Source: Chlorocebus sabaeus (Eukaryota > Chordata > Mammalia > Primates > Cercopithecidae). Taken from it: a stretch of DNA of 64,000 nt. Positions 23,078 through 36,452 of this stretch are shown here, piece after piece. The notes under the pieces are model-generated. The model made no database searches and was not told where the DNA came from. It saw nothing but the letters and a program-made list of their open reading frames with translations. The translations under genes and the position numbers were made by a program. Each line of letters starts with the position of its first letter. Positions within the stretch are counted from its first letter, which is position 1. Location: positions 51,102,026-51,166,025 of the forward strand of contig NC_132915.1 of NCBI RefSeq assembly GCF_047675955.1. The letters are read 5' to 3'.

Positions 23078-24755
23078 TCTGCTCCTCCTCCTCCTCCTCC
23101 CACCCTTTACCCTCAAGTAGGCCCCAGTGTCTGTTGTGTCTTCTTTGTGTCTGTGAGTTCTTATCATCTAGCTCCCACCTGTAAGTAAGAACATGTGGTA
23201 TTTGGTTTTCTGTTTCTGTGTTCCTTTCCTAAGGATAATGGCATCCAGCTCCATCTATGTTCCAACAAAAGACATGGTCTCCTTCATTTTAATGGCTGCA
23301 TAATATTCCATGGTACATATGTAGCACATTTTCTTTGTCCAGTCTGTCATTCGTGGGCATTTAGGTTGATTCCATTTCTTTGCTATTGTGAATAGTGCTA
23401 CATGTGTCTTTATGATAGATTGATGAATGTTCCCCTGGGTATATACCTAGTAATGAGATTGCTGGGTCAAATGGTAGTTCTGTTTTTAGCTCTTTGAAGA
23501 ATCCCCACACTGTTTCCCACAATGGTTGAACTAATTTCGACTCACACCAGTGTATCAGTGTTCCCTTTTTCTTTACAACCTTGTCACCATCTGTTATTTT
23601 TTTACTTTTTAATAATAGCTATTCTGAGTGCTGTGAGATAGTGTGTCATTGTGGTTTTGATTTACATTTCTCTAATGATCAGTGAACCAAGCTTTTTTAA
23701 AGTATGATTGTTGGCCACATGTATGTCTTCTTTAGAAAAGTGCCTGTTCATTTCCTTTGTCCACTTTTAAATGGGGTTGTTTTTTCTTGTGAATTTGTTT
23801 AAGTTCCTTATAGATGCTGTATATTAGATGTTTGTCAAATACGTAGTTTGCAAATATTTTCTCCCATTCTATAGATTGTCTGTTTACTCTGTCAATAGTT
23901 TCTTTTGCTGTGCAGAAGCTCTTAAGTTTAATTAGATCACACTTGTCAATTTTTGCTTTTGTTGTAATAGGTTTTGGTATCTTTGTCATGATATATTTGC
24001 TCGTTCCTATGTCCAGGATGGTATTGCCTAGGTTGTCTTCCAGGGATTTTATAGTTTAGAGTTATACATTTAAGTCTTTAATCCATCTTGAGTTGATTTT
24101 TTTATATGATATAAGAAAGGGGTCCAGCTTCAATCCTATGCATATGACTACCCAGTTATCCCAACACCATTTATTGAATAGGGAATCTTTTCGTCATTGC
24201 TTGTTTTTGTCAGTTTTGTCAAAGATCAGTCATAGATGTGCAGCCTCATTTCTGGGCTCTCTATTCTGTTCCATTGGTCTATGTATCCATTTTTCTATCA
24301 ATACTTTGCTGTTTTGGTTACTGTAGTTTGGATTATAGTTTGAAGTTGGGTAACGTGATGCCTCCAGCTTTGTTCTCTTTGCATAGGATTGCCTTGGCTA
24401 TTTGGGCTCTTTTTTTTGGTTCCATGTGAATTAAAAAAAAAAAAAAAAAAAAAAATTTCTGTGAAAAGTTGTCATTGGTAGTTTGATAGGAATAGTATTC
24501 GATCTCTAAATTGCTTTGGGCAGTGTGGTCATTTTAATGGTACTGATTATTCCTGTTCATGAGCATGGAATAGTTTTCCATTTGTTTCTGTCATCTCTGA
24601 TTTCTTTGAGCAGTGTTTTGTAATTCTCTTTGTGGAAATCTTTCACTTTCCTGGTTACCTGTATTCCTAGGTATTCCTCGGTATTTTATTCTTCTTGTGG
24701 CAGTTGTGAATGGGATTGCATTCCTGATTTGGCTCTCAGCTTGACTGTCATTGGT
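23078..24755 (-). mobile_element. Second L1 copy, antisense, lacking its 3' tail
   Basis: Begins inside the L1 3' UTR at the CTCCTCCTCCTCC polypurine complement, without a poly(T), and runs through the ORF2 C-terminal and reverse-transcriptase-distal region until about 24755. A 25-base A run at 24431-24455 replaces a stretch of the usual ORF2 text. Many stops. Confidence 0.85.
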
Positions 24756-25250
24756 GATCTCAAGGTTTATGTTCCCTCCCCAACTTGGAGGCAGCAGAGG
24801 AAGGGACCTTAGTAGTGGCTGTGGCCAAGGGTCTTTTGCTTGTCTCCTGGTGGAGGCTCCACCCCAGAGATGCAGATCAGCAGTCATTCAGTGTAATCAG
24901 CCCAGGATGGATGGTCTGTGATGTGGGTCCAAGCTGGGGGTATCCTGTCTGGTGATGAGCAGGGGGATGGGTGAGACCCACAGGAGACAGACTGGCCTTC
25001 TCTCCTTATGTCAACAACAGTTTATTGGAGGTATGGATAGGGCACTTAGGATCTTTGTTCCTTTGTTAGTCTGAGAGTAGCAAGGGCTATTCCACTGCAG
25101 AGGAATTTTGGTTTCCTATCAAACCATGAGATGTAGCCAAATATGTTCAGAGGGAAATTTATAATTTTTGATGCTTATTTTCAAAAAGAAAAACAAAAAA
25201 TTAAGAAGTGAGGCCCCTAACTCAAGAAGTGATTTAAAAAGAAAAGCAGA
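24756..25250. other. Unassigned, possibly L1 5' UTR-like sequence
   Basis: GC-richer 300-bp block (CCTCCCCAACTTGGAGGCAG to about 25080) following directly on L1 ORF2. It could be antisense L1 5' UTR joined after an internal deletion, but I could not confirm it. The remainder is unrecognised. Confidence 0.35.
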
Positions 25251-25690
25251 ACTTAATTAAATTAATGAAGTAAAAAACAACGAGGATACATTTAAAAATA
25301 AGTTGCAGGACAGGAGAAGATATATGCAATACTTATAACTGAAAAAAAGAAACTCATATCCAGAGTATCCAAAAACACCCTCACAAATCACTGAAAAAAG
25401 GCAGACAATCAATTAGAAAAGGAAGTAAAAGACTTAAATAGTCAGTTCAATAAAAGAGAAACTCTGCATGGTCAACCACTTTATGAATAAATGCTTAGTG
25501 ATAAGAGAAATGAAAATTCAGAGATACCTCTACAATGAGATACCTCTACACCCCATCAGTTGAACAAAAAATTAAGTCTGACAACTCCAAGTTTGAGCAT
25601 GAAGAATTCTCATACAGTGCTAGTGACAGCATAAATTGATAAACCACATTGAGAAAATAATGTGACATTATCCAACTAAATTGAAGATAA

Positions 25691-26470
25691 GCTTACTGTA
25701 GCAGTCTGGATCCAATCAGGAGATAGAAACCCCACAGTAGGCTAAACATGGAAGTTAAATATCAGACTTAGTACCTATGATTAAATAGCAACTATAAAAT
25801 ATGAGGAAAGAGTACCTAAGGAAAGACAAACTTGAAAGAGTTTCAGACCTCATTGGAGAACGTGTGTTTGGCCACTAGATAGCAAAAAAATATCTGCTGA
25901 TGTAGCCAGACCACAGCTGGTCTGGAGTTTCCAAGCAAACAATAGGGAACCCTCTAGTGTACAGGTAGGGAAACAGGCAATCAGCAATACCTAGTGTGGC
26001 CTGCAATAGGAAGCTGGGGATGAAAGCAGGAGACCAGAGCATACCCACACACGGGAGCCCGCACAGGAAGTGGTAGCTCTGTGTTGTGAGCCTCTGTGCC
26101 ACAGGGGGCTGTTGTGAAGGTCATGTGGGAGCTTTGGTTTTTATGTCCAGAGGGCTGTGGAAAGGTTATCATCAAGCTGAGGCTGCAATATTGCAGAGAA
26201 TCTTAGGCCTTAGTGGGTTCTAGTGGATGTCCTCACGTCCACACCTCTGAAAAAATTGCAAGAAACTTCTTTATCCTGCAGTGTCCCGTCAACATCCTCA
26301 CTGAAAAAAAGTTAACGTAATGCTCACTTTAAAAGAGAAGCACTTGGGAGAATTCTATTATTAATTGTAGACCATATATTGAAGAGTGCATTTAGAGCTG
26401 AAAAGTGAACAATTGCTAATGGAAATACCCTGTAATTTGAAAGGCATGAATTTGTGTTGGATGCACCAAC
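25691..26470. other. Unassigned insertion-like block inside the L1M copy
   Basis: About 640-780 bp separating two collinear L1M pieces. It is less AT-rich than the flanks around 25900-26200. Its position suggests an inserted old repeat; I could not name it. Confidence 0.35.
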
Positions 26471-26678
26471 ACATACATAAAAACGGTCATAGATGCTTTG
26501 TTTTAATTGCCCCAAATGGACACAACACAGTGCTCAGAATGGATAAATGGATTGTGGTATAATGGAATAATAACATCAATTAAAAACAACAAAGTAGAGC
26601 TTGTGCAAAAATATGGCTGAACCTTTCAAACATAATGTTAAGTGAAAAACAGCAAGACATTGTATTATACAAATTACA

Positions 26679-27041
26679 TGTCTTAGTCAATTCAAGCTAT
26701 TTATTGTAAAAATACTATAGACTGAATGGCTTAAACAACAAACATTTATTTCTCACGGTTCTAAAGGCTGGGAAGTCCAAGATAAAGTATTGGCAAATGT
26801 GGTATGTAGTTGAGCCCCACTTTTTGGCTTGTAGAATTCTTGCTGTAGACTCACATGGCCACTAGTGAACTCTAGTTTCTTTCTCTTCTTATAAGGACAT
26901 TAATCCCATCATGGGGGCTCCACTTCCATGACCTCATCTAACCCTTGTTACCTCCCAAAGTTCCCACCTTTGAATACCATCTTATTGGGGGTTAGGGTTT
27001 CAACATATGAACATTGTGGGGACACAAACCATCTAGTCCAT
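26679..27041 (-). mobile_element. MLT1-type MaLR LTR, antisense
   Basis: Starts TGTCTTAGTCAATTCAAGCT and ends ACACAAACCATCTAGTCCA, with GGACATTAATCCCATCATGG inside. Inserted into the L1M 3' region. Confidence 0.75.
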
Positions 27042-27848
27042 AAAATTGCATGATTCCCTTTATATCAAGTCCCCAACTAGGCAAAACTAAACTGTATTAT
27101 TCAAGGTCGCATACACAATTAGTAAAACTGTAGAGAAGTAAGGAAACCACTACCATAAAATTCAGGATTATACTAACCTTTAGAAGGGAGGGAAAGGGTT
27201 ATGATAGACAAGGAATATATGGTGGGAGGGGCTTTCAGGGTACCAGAACTATCTCTCAATCTGATGATAGTTAAGCTGATGTTTGCTTTATAAATGCTTA
27301 TTTATGATTCATACTTTATATATAAATTTTATGTGCTTTTCTGTCTATATGTGTTATATCTTTTAAAAAGAAAAACAGTTTATGCCAGGAAACAACAAAA
27401 CCCAGCCAGGCCCACCCAGAGATTTTATAGGCAAAGTATATCATACATTATGGAAGGAATAATCGTAATTTTATGCAATTATTTCCAAAGAATACTTTGG
27501 AGAAAGCTCTTCTTTGAATCTTGTATACTCCAATATATTTGTTCTTAAGAGATTGGGCAGGATTAGTAGAACCTAAAAGTTCTGGGCACCATCCCCCAAG
27601 ATTCTGATTTAGTAGGTCTGGGGTGGGGCCCAATAATTTGCATTTCTTTTTTTATTTCAGTAGTTTTTGGGGAACAGGTGTTGTTACCTGAGGATGGTCT
27701 TTAGTGTTGATTTCCAAGATTTTGGTGTACCCATCACCCAAGCAGTGTACACTGTACCCAATATCCAGTCTTTTATCCCTCACCCACCTCCCACCCTTCC
27801 CCACTGAGTCCCCAAAGTTCATTGTATCATTCTTGTGACTTTGCATCC

Positions 27849-30800
27849 TCATAGCGTAGCTCTAAGTGAAAACATACGATGTTTGATTTTCTGTTCTTTA
27901 GTTACTTCACTTTTAATAATGGTTCCCAGCTCCATCCAGGTTGCTGCAAATGCCATTATTTCATTCCTTTTTATAGCTGAGTAGTATTTCATGGGGTGGG
28001 TGGGTGGGTGGGTGTGTGTGTGTGTATACACATATTACATTTTCTTCATCCACTCTTTGAATGATGGGCATTTGAGCTGGTTCCATATTTTTGCAGCTCT
28101 GAATTGTCCTGCTATAAACAGGACAAGTGTCTTTTTCATATAATGACTTCTTTTCTGGGTGGAGGTAGATACCCAGTCGTGGGATTGCTGGATCAAATGG
28201 TAGATCTACTTTTAGTTTTTTTTAAGGAATCTCCATACTGTTTTCCACAGTGGTTGTACTAGTTTACATTCCCACCAGCAATGAAAAAGTGTTTTTTTTC
28301 ACCACATCAATGCCAATGTCTATTTTTTATTTTTTAATTATGGCCATCCTTGCAGGAGTAAGGTCATATCACATTGTGGTTTTGACTTGCATTTCCCTGA
28401 TAATTAGTGATGTTGAGCATTTTTTCATGTTTGTTGGCCATTTGTATATCTTGTTTTGAGAATTGTTTGTTCATGTCCTTAGCCTGCTTTTTGATGGGAT
28501 TGTTTGATTCTTGCTGATTTGTTTCAGTTCTTTATGGATTCTGGATATTAGTCTTTTGTCAGATGCATAGTTGGTGAAGATTTTCTTCCACTCTGTGGGT
28601 TGTCTGTTTGCTGATTATTTCTTTTTGCTGTGCAGAACCTTTTTCATTATATTAAGTACCATCTATTTATCTTTGTTTTTGTTGCATTTGCTTTTGGGTT
28701 CTTGGTCATGAACTTTTTGCCTAAGCCAATGTCTAGAAGGGTTTTTCTGATGTTAACGTCCATAATTTTTATGGTTTCAGGTCTTTGGTCCATCTTGAGT
28801 TGACTTATGTATAAGGTGAGAGATGAGGATCCAGTTTCATTCTTCTATGTGGCTTGCTAATTATCTAGCACCATTAGTTAAACAGGGTCTCCTTTCCCCA
28901 CTTTATGTTTCTGTTTGCTTTCTCAAAGATTAGTTGGATGTAAGTATTGGACTTTATTTCTGGGTACTCTATTCTGTTCCATTGGCATATGTGCCTATTT
29001 TTATACCAGTACCATGCTGTTTTGGTCACCATAACCTTATAGAATAGTTTGAAGTTGGATAATATGATACCTTCACATTTGTTGTTTTTGCTTAGTCTTG
29101 CTTTGGCTATGTGGGCTATTTTATAATTCCATATTAATTTTAGGGTTGCTTTTTAGTTCTGTGAAGACTGATGGTGGTATATTGATAAGAATTGCAATGA
29201 ATTTGTACATTGCTTTTGGCAGTATGGTCATTTTCACAATATTCGTTTTCCCTATCCATGAACATGGGATGTGTTTCCATTTGTTTGTGTCATCTATGAT
29301 TTCTTTCAGCAGTGTTTTGTAGTTTTCCTTGTAGAGAGCTTTCACATCCTTGGTTAGGTATAGCCAAAGTTTGGGGGGGTAGTTTGCAGCTACTATAAAA
29401 GGGTTTGAGTTCTTGATTTGAATCTCAGTTTGGTCACTGTTGGGATATGACAGTACTACTGATTTGTGTACATTGATATTGTATCCTACTGGATTAATTT
29501 ATCAAATCTAGGAGCTTTTTAGATCAGTCTTTAGGATTTTCTAGGTATACGATCATATCATCAGTGAAAAGCGACAGTTCGACTTCCACTTTAGTGAGTT
29601 TTTACTCTTTATTTCTTTCTTTTGTCTGATTGCTCTGACTAGGACTTCCAGAACTATGTTTAATAGAAGTGGTGAAAGTGGGCATGATTGTCTTGTTTTG
29701 CCTTGTTCCAGTTCTCAGGGGGAATGCTTTCATGTTTTCCCTGTTCAGTATAATGTTGGCTGTAGGCTTGTCATAGATGGATTCTACTACCTTAAGGTAT
29801 GCCAGTTTTGCTGAGGGTTTTAACCATAAAGGAATGCTGGATTTTTTCAAATGTTTTTTTCTGCATCTATTGAGATGATCCTGTGATTTTTGTTTTTGAT
29901 TCTGTTTATGTGTTGTATCACATTTATTGAATTGCACATGTTAAACCGCCCCTGAATCCCTGGTATGAAACCCACTTGATCATGGGGTATTATCTTTTTG
30001 ATATGCTATTGGATTTGGTCAGCTAGAATTTTGTTGAAGATTTTTGCATCTATGTTCATGCGGGATATTGGTCTGTAGTTTTCTTTTTTGGTTATGTCTT
30101 TCCTAGTGTTGGTATTACGGTGATACTGGCTTCATAGAATGATTTAAGGAGGATTCCCTTCTTATCTTTTGGAATAGTTTCAGTAGGATTGGTACAAATT
30201 CTTTGAATGTCTGACAGAATTCAGCTGTGAATCCATCTGGTCCTGGACTTGATTTTGCTTGCAATTTTTAAAAATTACTATTTTAATCTCACTGCTTATT
30301 ATTGATCTCTTTAGAGTTTCTGTTTCTCCCTGATTTAATCCAGGAGAGTTGTGTATTTCCAGGAATTTAGTCATCTCTTCTAGGTTTTCTTGTTTGTGCG
30401 CATAAAGGTGTTCATAGTGGCCCTAAATGATCTTTTGTATTTCTGTGATATCAGTTGAGCTGATATCATTTCATTTCTAATTGAACTTATTTGGATCTTG
30501 TCTCTTCTTTTCTTGGTTAATCTCACTAATGGTCTATTAATTTTGTTTACCATTTCAAAGAACCAGCTTTTTGTTTCATTTGTCTTTTGTAATTCTTTGT
30601 TTATTTCACTTTAATTTAGTTCTGCTCTGTTCTTTGCTATTTCTTTTCTCCCTCTGGGCTTGGGTTTGATTTGTTCCTGTTTCTGTACTTCTTTGACGTG
30701 TGACCTTCAATTGTCTATTCATGCTCTTTCAGACTTTTTGATGTAGGCATTTAATGCTGTAAACTTTCCAATTAGCACTGCTTTTGCTGTATTCCAGAGG

Positions 30801-31650
30801 TTTTGATAGATTGGGTCACTATTATCATTCAGCTCAAAGAATTTTTTAATTTCCACCCTGATTTCTCTGTTGGCCCAATGATCATTCAGGAGCATTTAAT
30901 TTCCATGTATTTTCATGCTTTTGAGGATTCCTTTTGGAGTCGATTTCCACTTTTGTTCCACTGTGGTCTGAAAGAGTACTTGACATAATTTTGATTTTCT
31001 TAAATTTGTTGAGATTTGTTTTGGGGTGTATCATATGCTCTATCTTGGAGAACATTCCATGTACTGTTGAATAGAATGTGTATTCTACAATTGTTGGGTA
31101 GAATGCTCTGTAAATGTATTAATTCCATTTGTTCTAGGGTATAGTTTAAGTCTATTGTTTCTTTGTTGACTTTCTGTCTTCATAATCAGTCTAGTGCTGT
31201 CAGCGAGGTATTGAAGGCCCCACTATTATTGTGTTGTTGTCTATCTTATTTCTTAGGTCTAGTAGTAATTGATTTTTGAAATTGGAACCTCCAGTGTTAG
31301 GTGTATATATATTTGAGATTGTGATATTTGCCTCTTGGACTAGTCTTTTATCATTGCATAATGTTCCTCTTGGTCTTTTTGAACTGTTGTTGGTTTAAAG
31401 TCTGTTTTGTCTGATATAAAAATAGCTACTCATGCTTGCTTTTGGCATCCGTTTGAATAGAGTATCTTTTTCCACCACTTTACCTTAAGTTTATGTCAGT
31501 CCCTATGTGTTAGGTGAGTCTCTTGAAGACAGCAGATACTTGGTTGGTGAATTCTTATCCATGCTACCATTCTGTATCTTTAAGTGGAGAATTTTGGCCA
31601 TTTATATTCATCTTTAGCATGGGTAAGTGAGAAGTAAAGTACTATTCTGT
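27849..31650 (-). pseudogene. L1 ORF2 remnant (endonuclease and reverse transcriptase), broken
   Basis: Antisense ORF2 of the full-length L1. The C-terminal end survives as a short open stretch ending at 27849 (KIKHRMFSL segment), and collinear pieces of the reverse transcriptase and endonuclease regions follow rightward. The encoded protein would nick target DNA and copy L1 RNA. Numerous stops and a simple-repeat expansion at 27993-28027 make it inactive. Boundaries are approximate. Confidence 0.75.
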
Positions 31651-32560
31651 TTATTGTGCTAGCTGTTGCCTGAATATTTTGTGTAGGTTTTTTTTTTTTT
31701 TTCCCACTGTGTTATTGTTTTATAGGCCCATTGGGATTTATGCTTTATGGAGGTTCTATTTTGGTGTATTTTGAGATTTTGTTTGATTTAGAACTCCTTT
31801 TATCAGTTCTTAGTGCTGGCTTGGTAATGGTGAGTTCTCTCAGCATTCGTTTGTTTGAAACAGACTTTATTTTTCCTTCATTTATGAGGCTTACTTTTGC
31901 TGAATACTAGTTTCTTTGGCTGATAATTGTTTTGCTTAAGGAGGCTAAAGATAAGACCCCACTCTCTTCTAGCTTGTAGGGTTTCTGCTGAGAAATCTGT
32001 TAATCTGATAAGTTTTCCTTTATAGGTTACATGATGCTTTTGCCTCACAGCTCTTAAAATTATTTCCTTCACATTGACTTTAGATAACCTGATGACTATG
32101 TGTCTAGGTGATGATCTTTTCGAGATGAATTTCCTGGGTGTTCTTTGAACTTCTTCTATTTGAATGTCTAGATCTCTAGCAAAGCCAGGGAAATTTTCCT
32201 TATTTCCCCAAATAAATTTTCCAAACTTTTAGATTTCTTTTCCTTCTCAAGAATATCAATTATTCTTAGGTTTGGTCATTTAACATAATCCCAAACTTTT
32301 TGGACTTTATTCGTGTTTTTAAATCCTTTTTTCTTTGTCTTTGTCAGATTGGGTTAATTCAAAAGCCTTGTCTTCAAGCTCTGGAGTTCTTTCTTCTACT
32401 TGTTTGATCCTATTGTTGAATTGTTTCATCCATATCCTGTTTTATTCTTTTAACTTCTTTAAGTTAGTTTTCAGTTTTCTCTGGTTCCTTCTTGAGTAGC
32501 TTAATAATCAACATTCTGATTTGTTTTCTGGAAACTCAGAGATTTCTTCTTAGTTTGGAT
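31650..32560 (-). pseudogene. L1 ORF1 remnant (RNA-binding protein), broken
   Basis: Antisense ORF1. The best preserved part is 31878-32072, containing the C-terminal-domain segment VTYKGKLIRLTDFSAETLQA, a well-conserved stretch of L1 ORF1 proteins. Upstream text corresponds to the coiled-coil part. ORF1 protein forms trimers that coat L1 RNA. Interrupted reading frame; edges approximate. Confidence 0.75.
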
Positions 32561-35500
32561 CACTAGCTGGTGAGCTAGTGTGATCTTTCAGGGGTGTTAT
32601 AGCACCTTGTTTTGTCATATTACCAGAATTGTTCCTCTGTTTTCTTCTCATTTGGGTAGATTATGTCAGAGGAAAGGTCTGGGACTAAAGGGCTGCTGTT
32701 CAGATTCTCTTGTCCCATGGGGTGTGGTCCCTTGATGTGGTCCTATCCCCCTTCCTCTAGGGATGGGAATTCCTCAGAGCCAGACTGCAGTGATTGTTAT
32801 TTTTCTTCTGGGTCTAGTACCCCAGCAGAGCTACCAGCCTCCAGGCTGGTAGTGGGGAGTGTCTGCAAAGAGTCCTGTGATGTGATCTGTCTTTGGGTCT
32901 CTCAGCCATGGATACCAGCACCTGCTTCAGTGGAGGTAACAGGGGAGTCAAGTGGACTCTGTGAAGGTCCTTGATTGTATGTTTGTTTAGTGCACTGGTT
33001 TTCTCGAATGCTGGTTGTGCTAGTGGTTGGTTGGCCTTTAGCCAGAAGGTGGCTCTTTCAAGAGAGCATCAACTGATACAAGCTTGCCCTAAAATTGCCC
33101 AGGTAACTATTCACATTTCTCAGGTGATAGGAAAGACCATAGAGCTCCCAAGAGATTATGTCTTTTGTCTTCAGCTACCAGGGCAGGTAGAGAAAGACCA
33201 TCAGATGGGGGCAGGATTAGGTGTGTCTGAGCTCAGACTCTTCTTGGGTGGGGCTTGCTGTAGCTGCTGTGGGGAATGGGGTGTGGTTCTCAATCCATTG
33301 GAGTTATGTTCCCAGGTGGATTATGGCTGCCTCTCCTGCATCATATAGGTCGCCTGGAAGTGGGGGAAAGCTGGTAGTGCCCAGCCTCACCCAGTTCCCA
33401 TGCAGCCAGCAAGGCCAGTCTCACTCCCACCACCAGCACCAAGTTTATATTCAGGCAACCAGCAATCAGGGCTGAGATCTTGCCCCAGGCTACATGCCTC
33501 CTTGCTGAGAATCCAAGCAGGGCTTTCAGGCCCCATCCCTTCTCACTTGCCATGGCTTCTGCACTCATATCTGCACTTCTCATTGACCTCTCACTTCTGA
33601 ATTCTGCCCAGGAAATTTCATGGTTGGTCAAAATTATTACAAAGTTCAACTGGATGTTTTCTTCTCCCTGTGGTTCTTTCCCAATTCCACTGGCAGCCCT
33701 CCCCAAGGACCCTTGTGAGAAAGTCAGAAATGGCTTCCCTGGGGATCAGGAGTGCCCACAGGGCTCTTACTGCTGCTGCTTCTACCTTTACATTTTGCTG
33801 TGTTCTCTAAATTCGTATCAGCTCTAGGTAAGGTTAAATCCTTCTTCTGTGATCTGAATTTTCAGGTTCCCCAGTGAGGATGTGTGTTTAGAGGTGGACC
33901 TTCCCCCTGACACTTTGGGCACTCCCAGTTTTTTTACTGTCTCACAGAGCTTGTAGTGTCAAGCTGTTTCCTTCAAAAGGTCTGTGAATTATTTCAGTTT
34001 TCCTGGTATACTCTTGTGGTAGTTCTTGGAGCAAAAGTTTATGATGTAAGCCTCCACATACTGTTCTGTTCGTCCAAGTGGGAGCTGCAAATTAGTCCTG
34101 CCTTCTAGCCACCATTTTCCCCAATATTTTGCATTTCTAATAGTTGCTATGTGACTTTGATGCTGCTGGTTTAGGAATCATAGTTTGAGAACAGCTCTTC
34201 TAACATAATCTTGAAAGAAGGTTATATGGCCATAGTCAAACCATCAGGGGAACCAACGAATATAAAAGCAAAAATTCCTAACCGAAAGGCAGTAAGTTCA
34301 AAGAGTCAAGAAACATCAAGCCACATAGATGAAAAAGAACCAGCACAAAAATGATGGCAATTCAAAAAGCCAAAGTGTCTACTTACCTCAAAATAACCAC
34401 ACTAGATCCCTTGCAATGTTTCTTAACCAGGCTGAAATGGCTAAAATGACAAACATTGAATTCAGAATCTGGATGGCAATGAAGATTATTGAGATTCAGG
34501 AGAAGGATGATGCCTACTCCAAGTAATGTAAGGAATACAGTAAAATGATACAAGAGCTAAAAGATCAAAATAGCCATTTTAAGAAAAAACCAAACTTATC
34601 TGATAGAGCTGAAAAACTCACTACAAAAATTCCACAATACAATCAGGATTAACAGCAGAATAAACCAAGCTATGGAAATAATCTCAGAGCTTGAAGACCA
34701 GTTCTTCAGATCAACTCAATCAGACAAAAATAAAGAAAAAAGAATGAACAAAACCTCCAAGAAATGTGGCGTTATATAAAGAGACCAAACCTATGAATGA
34801 CTGGCATCCCTGACAGAAAGGGAGTAAGAGCAAGAAACTTGTAAAATATATTTAATGAGACTGTGCACAAAAGTTTTCCCAGCCTTGCTAGAGAGGCGAA
34901 CATTCAAATGCAGGAAATTTAGAGAAACCCTGTGAGATACTATACAAAATGACCATCCCTAAGACACATAGTCATCAGATTCTCCAACATCAACACAAAA
35001 GAAAAATATACTAAAAGCAGCTAGAGAGAATAGGAAGGTCACTGACAAAGGGACCCCCATCGGGCTAACAAATGGACCTTTCAGCAGAAACAATATAAGC
35101 CAGAAGAGATTGTGGCCTATATTCAACATTCTTAAAAAAATTTTAACCAATAATTTTATCCAGCCAAACTAAACTTCATAAGAAAATGAGAAATAAAATC
35201 TTTTTCAGAAAAGCAAATGCTAAGGGAATTTGTTACCATCAAACCTATCATACAAGTCCTAAAGGAAGTGCTAAATGCAGAATCGAAAGACTGTTACCAG
35301 CCACCATAAAAACACACTTAAGTATATAGACTATTTACATTATAAAGCAACTACATAATCAAGTTTGCATAGCAACCAGCAAACAACACAGTGACAGGAT
35401 CAAATCTGCACATAGCAATATTAACCTAAATGGGCTAAATGCCCCCCTAAAAAGGCACATAGTGGCAAGTTGGATAAAGAAGCAAGACTCAACTCTATGC

Positions 35501-35730
35501 TATCTTCAAGAGACCCATCTCACATGCAATGACCCATAGGCTCAAAGTAAAGGGATGGAGAAAAATCTACCAAGCAAATTAAACAACCTTCTCCTAAATG
35601 GCTTTTGGCTAAACAATGAAATTAAGGCAGAAATCAAGAAATTCTTTGAAACGAATGAAAACAAAAGTACAACATACCAGAATCTAGTGTTAAGAGGAAA
35701 ACATACAGTGCTAAATGCCGACATTAAAAT

Positions 35731-35864
35731 TGCCAATCCAATTACCTCCACTTGGTCCTGCCCTTGACACATGGGGATCATGGGGATTACAATTCAAGGT
35801 GAGGTTTGGGTGGGAACACAGATCCTAACCATATCAGCACTAGTACAAAAACAAAAACACAAAT
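35731..35864. repeat. Inserted duplicate of an MST-LTR/L1 junction
   Basis: 128 bp (35737-35864) align with 38771-38895 at roughly 87 percent identity by eye. The shared sequence covers the end of an antisense MST LTR (to CCATATC) and about 30 bases of L1 ORF2 beyond it (ACTAGTACAAAAAC versus ACTGGTACAAAAC). At 38.8 kb that flank is collinear L1; at 35.8 kb it is out of place. Confidence 0.65.
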
Positions 35865-36418
35865 AATCTCAAATAAACAATCTGACATTATACCTAGAGG
35901 ATCTAGAAAAACAAGAGCAAATCAACCCAAAAGCTAGAAGGAGAAAAGAAATAACCAAAATCAGAACTTAACTGAACAAAGTTAATGTGCAAAATACATA
36001 CAATTGTTTTCAAACATCAGTGAAACCAAAAGTTGGTTTTCTGAAAAAATAAATAAGATTGAAAGAGTGCTTGCTAGACTTATAAAAAAAAGAAGATCTA
36101 AAGAAACACAATCGGAAATGACCAAAGGAGCATTACTATCAACCCCACAGAAATATAAAAAACCATCAAAGACTAAATGAACATTTCTGTGCACACAAAC
36201 TAGAAAACCTAGAAGGAATGGATAAATTCTGGGAGACATACTACCTCTCAAGATTAAACCTGGAAAAAATTGAAACCCTGAACAGACCAATAATGAGTTC
36301 CAAAATTGAATCAGTAACAAAAAGCCTGTCAAACAGAAGCCTTAGATTAGATGGATTCACAGCTGAATTCTACCATATGTAAAAAACAAAAGCTATTACC
36401 AATCCTACTGAAACTATT

Positions 36419-36420
<2 letters not shown>

Positions 36421-36449
<29 letters not shown>
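36421..36449 (+). repeat. Poly(A) run inside L1 ORF2
   Basis: A homopolymer of about 29 A residues in the sense L1, replacing A-rich ORF2 text. Probably microsatellite expansion. Confidence 0.85.

Positions 36450-36452
<3 letters not shown>

Larger units (their letters stand above)
25255..27370 (+). mobile_element. Old L1M copy, sense, split by two insertions
   Basis: 25255-25690 carries ORF2 C-terminal text (GAAATGAAAATTCAGAGATA, CTCATACAGTGCTAGTGACA). About 26470-26678 and 27042-27370 carry the continuation to the 3' UTR (AATGGATAAATGGATTGTGG, GTGATTCCC-type end). It is broken by an unassigned block at 25690-26470 and by the MLT1 LTR at 26679-27041. Confidence 0.7.
27648..34122 (-). mobile_element. 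Full-length L1 (about 6.5 kb, L1PB/older L1PA-like), antisense
   Basis: The left end is the complement of the L1 3' tail (TTTTTTTATTTCAGTAGTTTTT). The right end is the complement of the L1 5' start (CTAGCCACCATTTTCCCC). Target duplications AATAATTTGCATTTCT (27632-27647) and AATATTTTGCATTTCT (34123-34138) match at 15 of 16 bases. On the minus strand the order is 5' UTR (about 34122-32560), ORF1 (about 32560-31650), ORF2 (about 31650-27849) and 3' UTR. Both ORFs are broken by stops and frameshifts. A CCCA/CA repeat lies at 27993-28027 inside ORF2. Confidence 0.92.
27565..34200. mobile_element. MER5A-like element split by a full-length L1
   Basis: The left part (27565-27647) has GATTTAGTAGGTCTGGGGTG and AATTTGCATTTCT. 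The right part (34139-34200) has GATGCTGCTGGTTTAGGAAT and GTTTGAGAACAGCTC, which is the normal continuation of MER5A. The L1 at 27648-34122 lies between. Confidence 0.8.

Noticed and set aside
32663..33827. Several plus-strand ORFs of 66-125 codons
   Set aside because: They lie antisense to the GC-richer 5' UTR of the full-length L1 and are chance frames.
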